Shown piece after piece: positions 1-7,594 of a DNA stretch of 35,335 nt. The translations under genes and the position numbers were made by a program. The number at the start of each line of letters is the position of its first letter. Positions within the stretch are counted from its first letter, which is position 1. The notes below the pieces were generated by a model. The model was not told where the DNA came from. It saw nothing but the letters and a program-made list of their open reading frames with translations, and searched no databases. Source of the stretch: Pleurocapsales cyanobacterium LEGE 10410 (GTDB taxonomy: Bacteria > Cyanobacteriota > Cyanobacteriia > Cyanobacteriales > Xenococcaceae); the NCBI GenBank assembly GCA_015207195.1, contig JADEXJ010000057.1, positions 1 to 35,335 on the forward strand, in the 5' to 3' direction.

Positions 1-127
1 ATAGTCTCGTTTTATGCTTCAAAACTCTTTCTCTCTCAAAAATTTAGTTGACGAATTTACTAACTTTCAGAGCTTAAATTGTCCCATTTTATGATTCTAT
101 TATTCCCATTTTATGGTTCAAGTTACA
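1..127. mobile_element. Putative transposon end (Tn7/Mu-type) abutting ppsA
   Basis: Three copies of a 16-bp direct repeat are visible at 5-20, 82-97 and 104-119, with consensus TCCCATTTTATGNTTC. The last two match at 15 of 16 positions and start 22 bp apart; the first matches at about 13 of 16. The stretch has no gene and ends in ACA at 125-127, exactly where recognisable ppsA codons begin (128). Read from the other strand the end starts TGTAACTTGAACCATAAAAT. Elements moved by TnsB/MuA-type transposases have TGT...ACA termini with arrays of ~20-22 bp transposase-binding repeats near each end, which is what this resembles. No transposase is in the window, so identity is inferred from the end structure only. 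Confidence 0.45.
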
Positions 128-1045
128 ATTGCTTCCCCCGCAGCAGCTTTTCGTTGGTGGCGACTACCAGCCGAGGGAATTGGTTTGGCAAGGATGGAAT
201 TTGTGATTAACAATCTGGTTAAGATTCATCCGATGGCTTTAGTTCACTATGACGAGTTAGAAGATCGCGAAGCCTGGCAGCAAATTCGCGACATGACTCA
301 GGGTTACGAAGATAAAAAAGACTATTTTGTCGAAAATCTCGCTCAAGGTATCGGTAAAATTGCTGCTTCTCAATATCCTCATCCCGTTATCGTTCGCATG
401 AGCGACTTTAAAACCAACGAATACGCTAACCTAATTGGCGGAAAAGAGTTTGAACCCAAAGAAGATAATCCCATGCTGGGTTTTCGAGGTGCGAGTCGTT
501 ACTACAGCGATCGCTATCAGTCAGGTTTTGCCCTCGAATGTCGTGCTATTAAACAGGTTAGGGAAAAAGTAGGTTTCGACAACGTGATTATTATGATTCC
601 CTTCTGTCGTACTTTAACTGAAGCAGATAAAGTTATGGAAGTCCTGGCAGAAAATGGCTTAACCAGAGGCGAAAATGGATTGCAAGTATACGTCATGGCA
701 GAAATTCCCTCAAATATCGAGCTAGCCGACGAGTTTGCCGAGCGTTTTGACGGCTTTTCTATCGGCAGTAATGACCTAACTCAACTAGTTTTAGGTGTAG
801 ATCGCGACTCAGGAGAACTTGCCCATCTCTTCGATGAACGCGATCTAGCAATTAAACGAGTCATTCGCCGTCTAGTCGATACTGCCAAGCAAAAAGGTCG
901 TAAAGTGGGAATTTGCGGTCAAGCACCGAGCGACTACCCCGATTTTGCTGCCTTTTTAGTTGAAGTGGGCATAGACTCCATGTCTCTCAATCCCGATAGC
1001 GTAATTCAGGTTAAACGCAGGGTAGCAGAAGCGGAAAAAAACTAA
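113..1045 (+). pseudogene. ppsA: Phosphoenolpyruvate synthase, C-terminal remnant
   Basis: The product would be the C-terminal PEP/pyruvate-binding TIM barrel of PEP synthase, which converts pyruvate, ATP and water to PEP, AMP and phosphate. Family motifs are clear: GVGLARMEF-like GIGLARMEF near residue 23, SDFKTNEYANLIGG, ENPMLGFRGA-like DNPMLGFRGA, EIPSN, GFSIGSNDLTQL, and the C-terminal GICGQAPSD holding the catalytic Cys. Only about 305 of roughly 800 residues remain. The ATP-grasp domain and the swivelling phosphohistidine domain are missing, so this piece cannot carry out the full reaction. The Met at 113 lies inside a direct repeat of a presumed transposon end; true homology starts near 128, and an in-frame stop sits at 92-94. 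I therefore call it a 3' remnant of an interrupted gene. It is otherwise intact, so the break may be recent or the 5' half may lie on the far side of an insertion. Confidence 0.85.
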
Positions 1046-1096
1046 TAACCGACTTTAAAGCAGTAAAATAAAACATTTTTGAAATATATTTTTTAT

Positions 1097-1570
1097 CTAC
1101 TCCATATCAACTTTTGAATTTCCATCCGAAACCAATCGCAGACTAGATTTTAAATCGACAGCATCGGGAGCAGGTCTGCGAAAATACGCTTTATTATTTG
1201 AACGTATATGTGGGGTATTATTCAAAAGTACTAATGCACCCAAATAACCACTGCTTAAAATAGAATCGTAAACTATATCGACTACCTCAACTTGCATAAT
1301 ATCGGCAACAGTCTGTTTTATTTGAGTTCTAAAGATCTTATTTATTGCCGATCTAAGTTCATTAGCCAAATCTACTCGATCGTTATTTAATAATACTTTC
1401 TCTACCTCTGTTACCCTATCTTCGGCGACAATGGCTACTTTGTTATTAAGTAAGTTACAGGTTACTTTACCTATTGGATTTCCAAATTGCTGGCGATAAG
1501 TTGACTGTAAAGTCTGAGAAAGTTGTCTTTCTAACTGTCCACGAGTCGGTAGCGTATTTTCTATATTCAT
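1097..1570 (-). CDS. DUF2294 family protein
   Basis: A 157-residue soluble protein with no signal peptide or membrane segment. Residues about 12-117 match the DUF2294 pattern: an N-terminal helix of type QLERQLSQTLQSTYRQQFG, the GNPIGKVTC strand, then EVEKVLLNNDR, a basic helix and a final strand pair with DIVYDSILSSGYLGALVLL. The biochemical function of the family is not established. The C-terminal 40 residues look like a variable tail. It is convergent with the ppsA remnant, 51 bases apart, with no clear terminator hairpin between them. A start at 1570 is preceded on the minus strand by an A/T-rich leader without a strong ribosome binding site. Confidence 0.7.
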   Translation of the reverse strand: MNIENTLPTRGQLERQLSQTLQSTYRQQFGNPIGKVTCNLLNNKVAIVAEDRVTEVEKVLLNNDRVDLANELRSAINKIFRTQIKQTVADIMQVEVVDIVYDSILSSGYLGALVLLNNTPHIRSNNKAYFRRPAPDAVDLKSSLRLVSDGNSKVDME

Positions 1571-2066
1571 ATTAAGTCAATCGCTGCTATGCTCAATTTA
1601 AGATATTCTCTAGTTTCATTGTTATCAATTAACTATGATGATTCTGTGCGCTTTCAAACATAGAGCAAAATTTATATATATATCTACTTTTGACTCAAAT
1701 TTCCGAGCTAAATTTTATTAAGTATAAGTGTATTATTTATTGAGAATCTGACTGATGTTCTATACTCTATCTTATGAGGGAAGAAAAATATTTGTTTTGC
1801 TTTCTAATATATAAACAACACGGATATTTTATCTTGGCATCGAATAAAAGTTTTGCTGTTATGGATTAACGTCTAATATTTAGACGCTCGAAAATATCAC
1901 CGAGACTGATAAACATAGAATATCCGCAACTATATTCAAACAGAAATAGTGGTAAGGAGTTTTTTTACCTGACTCTTTTTTACTGTTATCAAAAGGAAAT
2001 AAAAGTTTCCATCCAAAACAACAAAAGATAACAGACGCGAGAAATTAAAGAAAAGGAGGATAACTA
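1571..2066. other. Gene-free region between DUF2294 and BON genes
   Basis: A 496-base, A/T-rich divergent intergenic region with no convincing ORF or RNA gene. It holds a perfect 7-3-7 inverted repeat CGTCTAATATTTAGACG at 1870-1886 and a weaker GGTAA...TTACC pair at 1951-1969. The 3' end carries a strong ribosome binding site (AAAGGAGG, 2053-2060) for the BON gene. The long leader suggests that both flanking genes are regulated from here; no known operator was recognised. Confidence 0.5.
1870..1886. promoter_or_regulatory. Perfect palindrome, possible operator
   Basis: CGTCTAA-TAT-TTAGACG is a perfect 7-bp inverted repeat with a 3-base spacer, located about 180 bases upstream of the BON-domain gene. 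The short spacer and absence of a following T-run favour a protein-binding site over a terminator. The binding protein is unknown. Confidence 0.35.
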
Positions 2067-2570
2067 ATGAGTTTTATTTACTCGACTATCTTATTGTCCC
2101 TAACAGTTATGGCGATTATCGGCTTGGGTAAGCTCTTATCTAAGAAAAAACGTTTGTTCTACTCTATTGTAGTGTTATTAGGAATTACAATTTTGGGTTA
2201 CTTTAATAGCTTTCAGGCGATCGCAGCCACAGATTTGGCAGCTTTAGGCGCAAACGAAAGTACTCTGACACCAGAACAGCAACAAATAGAAGAACTCAAA
2301 GTAACTCCAGGCGGTGGTCATTATAGTGGCATCGAATATGCCGAACCTACCACAAGAGTTGAAAAAGCCGTGAGTGATGACAGCATCGAAAAAAGCATTA
2401 AAGCAGATACTGGCGATAATGTGGTTGTAGCTGTAGCAAATGGTTCGGTAAGATTTTCAGGAAGAGTAAAAGATAAAGAAACTGCCCAAGAGATCGTCGA
2501 GCAAACCAAAGCTATTCCAGGGGTATTTGAAATTACCTTCAACCTGGGATTAGATAACAAGGCATCTTAA
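2067..2570 (+). CDS. BON-domain membrane/periplasmic protein
   Basis: A 167-residue protein. Residues 1-24 and 29-53 are two hydrophobic segments separated by a short KKK-rich loop, suggesting a membrane anchor or signal-anchor. A linker follows, then a BON-type domain at about 100-163 with the pattern DDSIEKSIKADTG...VVVAVANGSVRFSGRVKDKETAQEIVEQTKAIPGV; the central G-x-V-x-[FL]-x-G-x-V and the final IPGV are typical. BON domains bind phospholipid surfaces and often occur in envelope-stress proteins. The start is well supported by AAAGGAGG seven bases before the ATG. The peroxiredoxin gene follows 36 bases downstream, so co-transcription as a stress pair is plausible. Confidence 0.8.
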   Translation: MSFIYSTILLSLTVMAIIGLGKLLSKKKRLFYSIVVLLGITILGYFNSFQAIAATDLAALGANESTLTPEQQQIEELKVTPGGGHYSGIEYAEPTTRVEKAVSDDSIEKSIKADTGDNVVVAVANGSVRFSGRVKDKETAQEIVEQTKAIPGVFEITFNLGLDNKAS

Positions 2571-2606
2571 ATCGAAATAAATTAACAACTTTGGAGCAAT
2601 AAAATT

Positions 2607-3089
2607 ATGAGTATTTCTGTAGGAGATTCTGTACCTTCGGTCACTCTATCAAAATTGGATAACGATAAACCACAGCCAGTACCTACTGAAGAACTATTTT
2701 CTAACAAAAAAGTAGTATTGGTTGCAGTCACAGGTGCATTTACCCCCGCCTGTTCTGATGACCACCTACCAGGCTTTATTCAACAAGCCGATAAAATCAA
2801 GCAACATGATATTGATGAAATAGTCTGTATTTCCGTCAACGATCCCTTTGTAATGGATGCTTGGAGTAAAGCTAAAAACCCCGACGGTAAAATATTAATG
2901 CTAGCCGATAGCGAAGCTAGTTTTACGAAAGAGATGGGTATGTCAGCCGACGTAAGCGATAATGGACTCGGTATGCGATCGCAACGTTATGCAGCAATAG
3001 TTGAAGATGGTGTAATTAAACATCTAGAAGTAGATGAAATGGGAGAAGTAGAAAAAACTACGGCAGAAAAAGTCTTAGCCAAGCTGTAG
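2607..3089 (+). CDS. Type II (Prx5-like) peroxiredoxin
   Basis: A 160-residue cytosolic thiol peroxidase that reduces hydrogen peroxide and alkyl hydroperoxides with thioredoxin or glutaredoxin as donor. The peroxidatic Cys49 lies in TGAFTPACS, close to the family signature PGAFTPTCS (the usual first Pro is Thr here and Thr48 is Ala). Cys74 (EIVCISVND) is at the position of the resolving Cys in atypical 2-Cys type II enzymes. The VNDPFVMDAW block and the GLGMRSQRYA region are also typical. Length is normal for the family. Ribosome binding: GGAG at 2593-2596. It is followed directly by a decayed SnoaL-like gene. Confidence 0.92.
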   Translation: MSISVGDSVPSVTLSKLDNDKPQPVPTEELFSNKKVVLVAVTGAFTPACSDDHLPGFIQQADKIKQHDIDEIVCISVNDPFVMDAWSKAKNPDGKILMLADSEASFTKEMGMSADVSDNGLGMRSQRYAAIVEDGVIKHLEVDEMGEVEKTTAEKVLAKL

Positions 3090-3090
3090 T

Positions 3091-3482
3091 TTGTATCATT
3101 TCATTACTCGCCAAATAGCCAACAAAGCATTTGCGGATTTATCTTCTGGTAGATACCAACACCATCTCCAGCGTTTCCATCCTCAAGCAGAATTAACTAT
3201 TGCTGGTTCTTCAGAGACTAGCGGTACATATCAGTCGATAGATGCAACTGCTAGGGTTTTAGAGCAATTTATAATTATCTGCTATAACATCAGTTCGATC
3301 TGCAAGAGATTTGGGTAAGGGGTAGTTTTTGGAATACGCGGGTGGCAGTTGCTTAGATAGATAACGCTGTAGATGGTGAGGGTAAATCGATAACTCGCCG
3401 AGGAATGAATTTTATTCGCATTCGGTGGGGAAAAGTCGTCGCCGAAGAAATTTATTGGGCGATGAAAAATCAAAAATATTAG
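3091..3482 (+). pseudogene. SnoaL/NTF2-like protein, frameshifted pseudogene
   Basis: Two pieces in different frames make up one SnoaL-like (NTF2-fold) protein. The first piece (3091 to about 3280) reads ANKAFADLSSGRYQHHLQRF and EQFI. The second, in another frame from about 3294 to 3482, reads FDLQEIWVRGSFWNTRVAVA, then a TAG stop at 3354-3356 where SnoaL relatives usually have Trp, then IDNAVDGEGKSITRRGMNFI followed by RIRWGKVVAEEIYWAM. The RIRWGKVVEE-type ending is the most recognisable part. At least two lesions are present, one frameshift at about 3270-3293 and one TGG-to-TAG change. No alternative start would give a working protein. It lies one base after the peroxiredoxin stop, so it was probably the second gene of that unit. 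Confidence 0.75.
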
Positions 3483-3562
3483 TCTTAAAAGTCTCTTTTG
3501 ACGATCGATTACTGTGTACTCTCAATTTACTCTCTACAACAGTCGAATTTGAACAATAGCCA

Positions 3563-3922
3563 ATGATTACATACCAGAAAAATTCAGATAATAATATTGT
3601 CGAAATTTGTGTAGATGGTCAAATCACTGAAGCAGATTTCGAGCGACTTGCTAACTGTTTAAAAGCGGATATCAATGAGCATGGAGAATTACGTCTCTTA
3701 GAAGAAGTTCGCTATTTTGAAGGTGTCGATCCGATAACACTTTTAAAAGATATTCTCTTTGGCTTGTCTCCTGTAAATGACTTTACCCATGCTGCCGTCG
3801 TCATCGATGCTGAGTGGATGTCAACCTACATCCAGGCAATAGATAATGTTTTATTTACTAAGGTAAAAGCTTTTGATTCAGCAGAAATTGAAGATGCAAG
3901 AAACTGGCTTGCTAATAGTTAA
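3563..3922 (+). CDS. SpoIIAA-like (STAS/SEC14) single-domain protein
   Basis: A 119-residue protein matching the SpoIIAA-like family: an initial strand (NNIVEICVDGQIT), the EADFERL helix, a strand with LRLLEEVRYFEGVDP, then DFTHAAVVIDAEWM and a C-terminal AEIEDARNWL. This is the whole domain without extra parts. Such proteins are small, soluble and of uncertain role; related STAS domains act in partner switching or ligand binding. It is about 60% identical by eye to each half of the next gene, so the two genes are a local duplication. 53 bases separate them. No membrane segment is present. Confidence 0.8.
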   Translation: MITYQKNSDNNIVEICVDGQITEADFERLANCLKADINEHGELRLLEEVRYFEGVDPITLLKDILFGLSPVNDFTHAAVVIDAEWMSTYIQAIDNVLFTKVKAFDSAEIEDARNWLANS

Positions 3923-3975
3923 AAAAGATTTATTGGACAGATAGAGAACTAAAGGGAAGCAACCCTCAAAAGCAC

Positions 3976-4713
3976 ATGATTGATTACAAAAATTGTCTTA
4001 ATAGTAACATCGTCGAAATTACAGTTGAAGGAAAAATCACTAAGGCTGACATTGAGCAAACTATTACTCAGCTAAAGCTCGATCTCAAACATCATGGTAA
4101 ACTTCGCATTTTAGAAGAAATTCGCAGTTTTGATGGTATCGATCCAATCGCACTTTGGCAAGATGTAAACTTTGGACTTGCCCACGCTAATGACTTTACT
4201 CATGCTGCTGTCGTAGCTGATGCCAAGTGGATACAGACATTATCTCAGGCGATAGATAGCGTTTTACCTGCCCAAGTAAAAGTTTTTGAGCAATCGCAAA
4301 TTGAATTGGCGCGAGAGTGGTTATTAAATATCCCCGATAAGAGCGAACATTCCGCGATTGAATATAAAAACAATTCCGATAGCAATATTGTCGAAATTTA
4401 TGTAGACGGCAAAATTACTGAAACAGATCTCGAGCGAGTAATTTCTCTGCTAAAAGTAGATCTTCAAAAACACGGCAAACTACGAATCCTTGAAAACATT
4501 CGTAGCTTTGAAGGGATAGATCCGATCGCGCTTTGGAAAGATCTGAACTTTGGCTTATCTCACGTCGATGATATTACCCATGCTGCTGTTGTCGCCGATG
4601 CAAAATGGATGCGGACTTTTGCCGAAGCATTAGACAATGTATTGTCTGCCAAAGTAAAGGCTTTTGAAGCAGCACAAATCGATGAAGCCAAAATCTGGCT
4701 AGCAAGTAGTTAA
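3976..4713 (+). CDS. Tandem double SpoIIAA-like domain protein
   Basis: 245 residues made of two back-to-back SpoIIAA-like domains, about 1-122 and 127-245. Both halves repeat the same blocks: SNIVEI, KLRILE.IRSF.GIDPIALW, NFGL, THAAVVADAKW and a closing W-L. The halves resemble each other more than either resembles the single-domain protein upstream, which suggests that one duplication made the neighbour and a later one fused two copies. Two covalently linked copies would form a pseudo-dimer. Transaldolase begins 36 bases downstream behind its own AGGAGA site. The cellular role is unknown. Confidence 0.82.
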   Translation: MIDYKNCLNSNIVEITVEGKITKADIEQTITQLKLDLKHHGKLRILEEIRSFDGIDPIALWQDVNFGLAHANDFTHAAVVADAKWIQTLSQAIDSVLPAQVKVFEQSQIELAREWLLNIPDKSEHSAIEYKNNSDSNIVEIYVDGKITETDLERVISLLKVDLQKHGKLRILENIRSFEGIDPIALWKDLNFGLSHVDDITHAAVVADAKWMRTFAEALDNVLSAKVKAFEAAQIDEAKIWLASS

Positions 4714-4749
4714 AAGAAATTTATTTAATAATCAGGAGAACAATACATT

Positions 4750-5904
4750 ATGACTAATAACAATCCACTTTTAGAAATAAATAATTACGGACAAAGCGTC
4801 TGGATGGATAATCTCAGTCGCAGTTTAATTGAGTCTGGCGAATTAGAACAGCAGATTGAAAATTACGGACTCAAAGGTATTACTTCTAATCCTGCGATAT
4901 TTGAAAAGGCGATCGCGGGCAATCAAGTTTATGATGCAGATATTGAAGCGGGAATTAAAGTTAACAAACCAGTTAGCGAAATTTATGAGACGCTAATTTT
5001 TAAAGATATTCGCGACACCTGCGATTGCTTCAAAGAAATTTACGAACAAACTGGCGGATTAGATGGCTATGTCAGTATTGAAGTCTCCCCTCATTTAGCT
5101 AGGGATACGGAAGGTACGGTAGAAGAAGCATTACGCTATTATAAAGCGATCGAGCGCGAAAACGTGATGATTAAAATTCCTGGTACTCCCGAAGGCTTCC
5201 CAGCGATCGAACGAGTAATTACAGAAGGAATTAACGTCAATGTTACCCTCCTGTTTTCCGTAGAAAGTTACCAAGAGGCTGCTTGGGCATATATTCGCGG
5301 TTTGGAAACGAGAATCAAAAGAGGCTTACCAATTGACAAGATTGCTTCTGTTGCTAGCTTCTTTCTCAGCCGTATTGATGTCAAGATTGACGATCGCATC
5401 AACGAAAGACTCAAAAACATCGGTACGGAAACTTTAAACGAAGAAGCCCGTCTGCGACAGGTTCAAGGTAAAGTGGCGATCGCCAATGCCAAACTAGCCT
5501 ATCAAAAATTTAGAGAGATTACACAAAGCGATCGTTGGAAAGCCTTAGCCGATCGAGGTGCCAACATTCAAAGACTGCTGTGGGCGAGTACCAGTACCAA
5601 AAATCCCGAATATAACGACGTAATGTATGTCAACGAACTGGTTGGAGAACACACGGTAAATACTTTACCACCCAATACATTAGATGCCTGTGCCGACCAT
5701 TGCGAGATTACCGCCAATCCGATTGAAAGTAATGTGGAGGAGGCAAAACAACTTATAGCTAGTCTCCAAGATCCAGATATTAATATCGATCTTAAGGGCG
5801 TAATGGAAGAACTATTAGAAGAAGGAATTGATAAATTTGTTCGACCTTTTGATTCTCTTCAGCAAACCTTAGAAGAAAAGGTAAAACAGCTTGCTACGGC
5901 ATAA
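4750..5904 (+). CDS. tal: Transaldolase
   Basis: A 384-residue pentose-phosphate enzyme that transfers a dihydroxyacetone unit between sedoheptulose 7-phosphate and glyceraldehyde 3-phosphate. Diagnostic blocks are QSVWMDNLSR at the N-terminus, GLKGITSNPAIFEKAI, GYVSIEVSP, and VMIKIPGTPEG, whose Lys near residue 142 is the Schiff-base lysine. It also shows NVTLLFS, ASFFLSRIDVKID and LLWASTSTKNPEY. The length fits the longer transaldolase subfamily common in cyanobacteria and actinobacteria rather than the ~315-residue TalB type. AGGAGA lies 9 bases before the ATG. In cyanobacteria the enzyme acts in the oxidative pentose phosphate pathway, often beside glucose-6-phosphate dehydrogenase; that neighbour is not seen here. 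Confidence 0.95.
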   Translation: MTNNNPLLEINNYGQSVWMDNLSRSLIESGELEQQIENYGLKGITSNPAIFEKAIAGNQVYDADIEAGIKVNKPVSEIYETLIFKDIRDTCDCFKEIYEQTGGLDGYVSIEVSPHLARDTEGTVEEALRYYKAIERENVMIKIPGTPEGFPAIERVITEGINVNVTLLFSVESYQEAAWAYIRGLETRIKRGLPIDKIASVASFFLSRIDVKIDDRINERLKNIGTETLNEEARLRQVQGKVAIANAKLAYQKFREITQSDRWKALADRGANIQRLLWASTSTKNPEYNDVMYVNELVGEHTVNTLPPNTLDACADHCEITANPIESNVEEAKQLIASLQDPDINIDLKGVMEELLEEGIDKFVRPFDSLQQTLEEKVKQLATA

Positions 5905-6181
5905 AATACTCTCAACAGCGATTGCGATCGTGATTTGTTTGTCACTAGCCACTTTACAAACTAAAGGTCATTCACTAATCGTCAGAATCGACTATTCGCC
6001 TCTAACTACAAACCAAAAAATCATGATTGAAACACCTCCAACCCGTCCCCAACCCAGTCCCGATCCTAGCCCCAATCCCAATCCCCAACCAGTACCTGCC
6101 CCAATACCTCAGCCTGTTCCTACACCGATTCCTCAACCAGTACCTACTCCCGAACCGCAACCCATTCCCCAACCTAAATAA
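5891..6181 (+). CDS. Proline-rich exported peptide
   Basis: A 96-residue candidate gene starting with TTG inside the last codons of tal (14-base overlap). Residues 1-27 form a signal-like stretch: basic start MLRHK, hydrophobic STAIAIVICLSLATL, then a polar break. The last ~45 residues are a repeat of PxP units (PIPQPVPT, PNPNPQPVPAP), giving a rigid extended tail. Such tails occur in envelope-spanning or wall-associated proteins. AAAAGG lies eight bases before the TTG. The signal-peptide pattern and the repeat favour a real gene, but there is no homology argument. Confidence 0.5.
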   Translation: MLRHKILSTAIAIVICLSLATLQTKGHSLIVRIDYSPLTTNQKIMIETPPTRPQPSPDPSPNPNPQPVPAPIPQPVPTPIPQPVPTPEPQPIPQPK

Positions 6182-6195
6182 TGATTAACAACTAA

Positions 6196-6209
6196 CCCCC
6201 ATTCGGGGG
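6196..6209. terminator. Short G/C stem-loop after tal unit
   Basis: CCCCC-ATTC-GGGGG forms a five-pair all-G/C stem 14 bases after the proline-rich gene. The T-run is not immediate (TTTTT begins at 6223), so termination would be weak. It lies in the 50-base gap before the P450 gene. Confidence 0.35.
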
Positions 6210-6232
6210 CAACGGCAACACTAGTTTTTAGT

Positions 6233-7504
6233 ATGTACTGCATAAGGTCAGTTATTATGTTGCAAATTCCACAGGTTCGTATTTTTGACAGCACTTTGCT
6301 ATTAGCACTAAACGGCTATAGATTTATTTCCCAACAGTGCCAATGCTATCAAACCGATATTTTTCAAACCCGACTTTTATTTAAAAAGACAATTTGCTTT
6401 CAGGGAGAAGAAGCAGCCAGGGTTTTTTACGACACTGAAAAATTTAGCCGTCAAGGTGCTGCACCTAAAAGACTGCAAAAAACTCTCTTTGGTAAAGATG
6501 GGGTTCAAGGTTTGGATGGTGATGCTCATCGGCATCGCAAGCAGATGTTCATGTCTTTGATGAGCGATAAAGGCATAAAGCAACTGGCAGATTTGACTAG
6601 AGAACAGTGGTATAACTATGCTCAAAAATGGTCGCAGAGCGATCGCGTCGTGCTGTTTGAAGAAGCTAGAGAAATTTTGTGTCGTGCAGCCTGTACCTGG
6701 ACTGGCGTTCCCCTATCGGAGTCGGAAGTAACAGGAAGAACCAAAGATTTAGGGGCAATGATCGATGGTTCGGGTACAGTAGGACTCAAACACTGGCAAG
6801 GAAGACGAAGCCGTAAACAAGTCGAAAAGTGGATTGAAGATATTATCGAACAGGTACGTAACAGTCGGCTAGAAATACCTGAAGACCGTGCATTGTATTC
6901 TATTGCCAATCATCGCGATTTAGAGGGAAACTTATTAGATAAACATACTGCTGCGGTAGAGATTATTAATCTTATACGTCCGACTGTAGCGATCGCTCGA
7001 TATGTTATTTTTGCAGCTTTAGCTTTACACGAACATCCCGAATGTCGGCAAAAATTGCAGAATGGCGAAGATGATTATTATCAATGGTTTGTGCAGGAGG
7101 TACGTAGATTCTATCCTTTCTTTCCCTTCGCTGCTGCTGTAGTCGATCGAGATTTTGATTGGCAGGACTATCATTTTCCCCAGGGAACAAAAGTACTGCT
7201 CGATCTATATGGTACAAACCACGATCCTCAACTGTGGAATAATGCAGAAGATTTTACTCCCGAACGATTTTGCGACTGGAATGGCAGTAAATTCGCTCTA
7301 ATCCCTCAAGGCGGTGGAGATTATTACACCAATCATCGTTGTCCAGGGGAATGGATTACCATCGAATTAATGAAGGTGTCTCTAAACTTCTTAACTCAAT
7401 CTCTGCAATACGACGTACCCAAACAAGATTTAGAGATTCCCTTATCAACCATGCCCACCGCACCGAAAAGTGGCTTTGTAATTAGCAATGTTAGTCCAAG
7501 TTGA
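6233..7504 (+). CDS. CYP152-type fatty-acid P450 peroxygenase
   Basis: A cytochrome P450 of the CYP152 (P450BSbeta/OleT-like) family, which uses hydrogen peroxide directly to hydroxylate or decarboxylate fatty acids without a reductase. The heme-ligand loop reads GGGDYYTNHRCPGE, with Cys near residue 370. The CYP152 signature RPTVAIARY appears near residue 249; its Arg-Pro replaces the usual acid-alcohol pair and binds the substrate carboxylate. ERF (PERFCDW) and ExxR (EVRR) motifs are present. The ATG at 6257 (ninth codon) with AAGG upstream is the likelier start, since family members begin near IPQVRIFDSTLLL. OleT-type decarboxylation versus hydroxylation cannot be decided here. The nearby peroxiredoxin makes peroxide handling a common theme, but they are not one operon. 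Confidence 0.9.
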   Translation: MYCIRSVIMLQIPQVRIFDSTLLLALNGYRFISQQCQCYQTDIFQTRLLFKKTICFQGEEAARVFYDTEKFSRQGAAPKRLQKTLFGKDGVQGLDGDAHRHRKQMFMSLMSDKGIKQLADLTREQWYNYAQKWSQSDRVVLFEEAREILCRAACTWTGVPLSESEVTGRTKDLGAMIDGSGTVGLKHWQGRRSRKQVEKWIEDIIEQVRNSRLEIPEDRALYSIANHRDLEGNLLDKHTAAVEIINLIRPTVAIARYVIFAALALHEHPECRQKLQNGEDDYYQWFVQEVRRFYPFFPFAAAVVDRDFDWQDYHFPQGTKVLLDLYGTNHDPQLWNNAEDFTPERFCDWNGSKFALIPQGGGDYYTNHRCPGEWITIELMKVSLNFLTQSLQYDVPKQDLEIPLSTMPTAPKSGFVISNVSPS

Positions 7505-7526
7505 CTTTTAATTACTTAATATACGA

Positions 7527-7542
7527 GCGTACCATAGTACGC
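7527..7542. terminator. Stem-loop between P450 and permease genes
   Basis: GCGTAC-CATA-GTACGC is a perfect six-pair stem with a four-base loop, 22 bases past the P450 stop and followed by a pyrimidine-rich stretch (CTCTACTTTACTT). It could be a weak terminator or an operator for the downstream permease gene. Confidence 0.35.
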
Positions 7543-7594
7543 CTCTACTTTACTTATTACTTGAGATAATTAATACCGTTTACTCAACTGAATA

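Noticed and set aside
1-127. Repeats at the left edge considered as a CRISPR fragment
   Set aside because: Spacing is uneven (77 and 22 bases), units are only 16 bp with drift, and there is no Cas context.
3282-3473. Minus-strand open frame of 63 codons in the SnoaL region
   Set aside because: It is the antisense shadow of the SnoaL-like pseudogene, whose plus-strand frames show recognisable motifs.
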